From positions 1 through 64,000 of the IMG/VR virus record IMGVR_UViG_3300021137_000006: a stretch of 64,000 nucleotides of DNA; one strand, written 5' to 3'. Below, in pieces: positions 63,434 through 64,000 of the stretch. Below the pieces are notes generated by a model that saw only the letters and a list, made by a program, of their open reading frames with translations, was not told where the DNA came from and ran no database searches. The position numbers were made by a program, and so were the translations under genes. Source of the stretch: a virus. The first letter of the stretch is position 1. Each line of letters begins with the position of its first letter.

Positions 63434-64000
63434 ATGTCATCACTACTAGAACGCCTCGCCAACATGGCTGGAGTCTCACTAAAAGAATCTGAGTTCCCTC
63501 GGTTCAAGACTATCAAGATTCCTCTAGTCGATGTCGGTCTCGATGATCAACCAGAAGCTGTCATTATGCAGTTCGCGCAAAAAGTCGCAGAACAGAATGA
63601 CGTACTAACAATCGAAGACTGTCGCGTTAACCGTAAGGCTGGTACTCTTGAATTTGATCCAATGTTGTCAAACGGGGAAGTATCACCGCGTCAAATCGCA
63701 GCTTTCCGCAGCTTCGCAATGGATTTTTTGAGCGATCCTGAAAACATTGACACGTACGAGAGCGTGCAAAAAGGTAAAACTGAAGATACTGCTAACTATG
63801 AAAAAGTACTCGGACATAATAATGCAATGTCGGGCTCTAGGCATCCAACAGCTATAAAACTAAAAACCGCACCTAAGGGATATAAGTTTAATGCTACTGG
63901 TCATCTCATACAGGAAGCTACTGGTAGCAACACACCGTATGATGAACTTGGTGCTTGGAAAGCTGCTGCAGCGAAAGCTGGTCTTGAAGTGTATTCACAA
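63434..64000 (+). CDS. late protein with gp21-type leader, 3' end outside window
   Basis: 189 codons up to the window edge without a stop. The N-terminus MSSLLERLANMAGVSLKESE resembles that of the 124-residue protein at 41852 and contains LKE/S, a possible prohead protease site; a second, LIQE/A, lies near residue 157. The middle is acidic alpha/beta (KIPLVDVGLDDQPEAVIMQF). No family is recognised. The leader similarity and late promoter suggest a head-internal protein. Confidence 0.55.
   Translation, partial: MSSLLERLANMAGVSLKESEFPRFKTIKIPLVDVGLDDQPEAVIMQFAQKVAEQNDVLTIEDCRVNRKAGTLEFDPMLSNGEVSPRQIAAFRSFAMDFLSDPENIDTYESVQKGKTEDTANYEKVLGHNNAMSGSRHPTAIKLKTAPKGYKFNATGHLIQEATGSNTPYDELGAWKAAAAKAGLEVYSQ

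Noticed and set aside
1-64000. Search for lysogeny genes (integrase, repressor, att sites)
   Set aside because: None is visible; gene content is that of a strictly lytic T4-like phage.

Overview
The window is part of a large, strictly lytic, T4-like tailed phage (myovirus) genome. The clearest evidence is a nearly complete set of T4-type head and tail genes: portal gp20, prohead protease gp21, large terminase gp17, tail tube gp19, gp4-like head completion nuclease, small terminase gp16, scaffold gp22, major capsid gp23, a neck-type protein, sheath terminator gp15, sheath gp18 and a family B DNA polymerase gp43. There are also about thirty copies of a T4-type late promoter (TATAAATA or CTAAATA/GTAAATA) placed about 20-30 bases before genes. 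A phage-encoded ribosomal protein bL33 looks like the beta/gammaproteobacterial type, so the host is probably a proteobacterium; the species cannot be read from the window. Both window edges cut through a gene.

Layout. 1-8.7 kb: four fibre-like or other extended virion proteins, including a 1,718-residue repetitive fibre. 8.9-14 kb: two small membrane proteins, a gp26-type baseplate protein with a probable -1 frameshift extension, and the tape-measure candidate. 14-27.6 kb: the head and packaging cassette, with terminase and tube on the opposite strand and an HNH endonuclease and a nucleotidyltransferase-like gene between head genes. 27.8-33 kb: a class II (B12-dependent) ribonucleotide reductase, then host-takeover and chaperone genes (GroES-like, PhoH, Hsp20). 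33-41 kb: neck, tail-completion and sheath genes. 41-55 kb: small regulators (a DksA/TraR-type zinc finger), DNA polymerase, a spanin pair, acidic virion-associated candidates, a TGT/DpdA-like enzyme, a dCTP deaminase/dUTPase-like protein, a DEDDh exonuclease, an Acb1-like anti-CBASS candidate, ClpP, primase and a short PAAR protein.

55.4-63.1 kb is an accessory tRNA block. It starts with three tandem sigma70-type promoters, two of them made by a 79-base duplication. It holds about 24 recognisable tRNAs plus several tRNA-like RNAs, three intact homing-type endonucleases and one endonuclease remnant, an exported small protein, a papain-type protease and bL33. All four serine codon-box anticodons (TGA, CGA, GGA, GCT) and three threonine anticodons are present. 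Several tRNAs are odd: four have a T-loop of the form (G/A)GC(G/A)(G/T)NN instead of TTCRANY, one tRNA-Thr(GGT) carries a 73-base structured insertion in its anticodon loop, and one tRNA-Arg overlaps the end of the protease gene.

How it fits together. Sigma70-like promoters near 41 kb, 55.4 kb, 59 kb and 59.7 kb probably serve early or middle expression (tRNAs, small regulators). The TATAAATA-type sites drive late genes one by one, each followed by a short leader. In several places the late promoter lies in the left arm of a hairpin next to the next start codon or terminator, so read-through transcripts and transcripts started at the late promoter would fold differently. Function calls rest on recognisable motifs and on synteny; no database search was possible.
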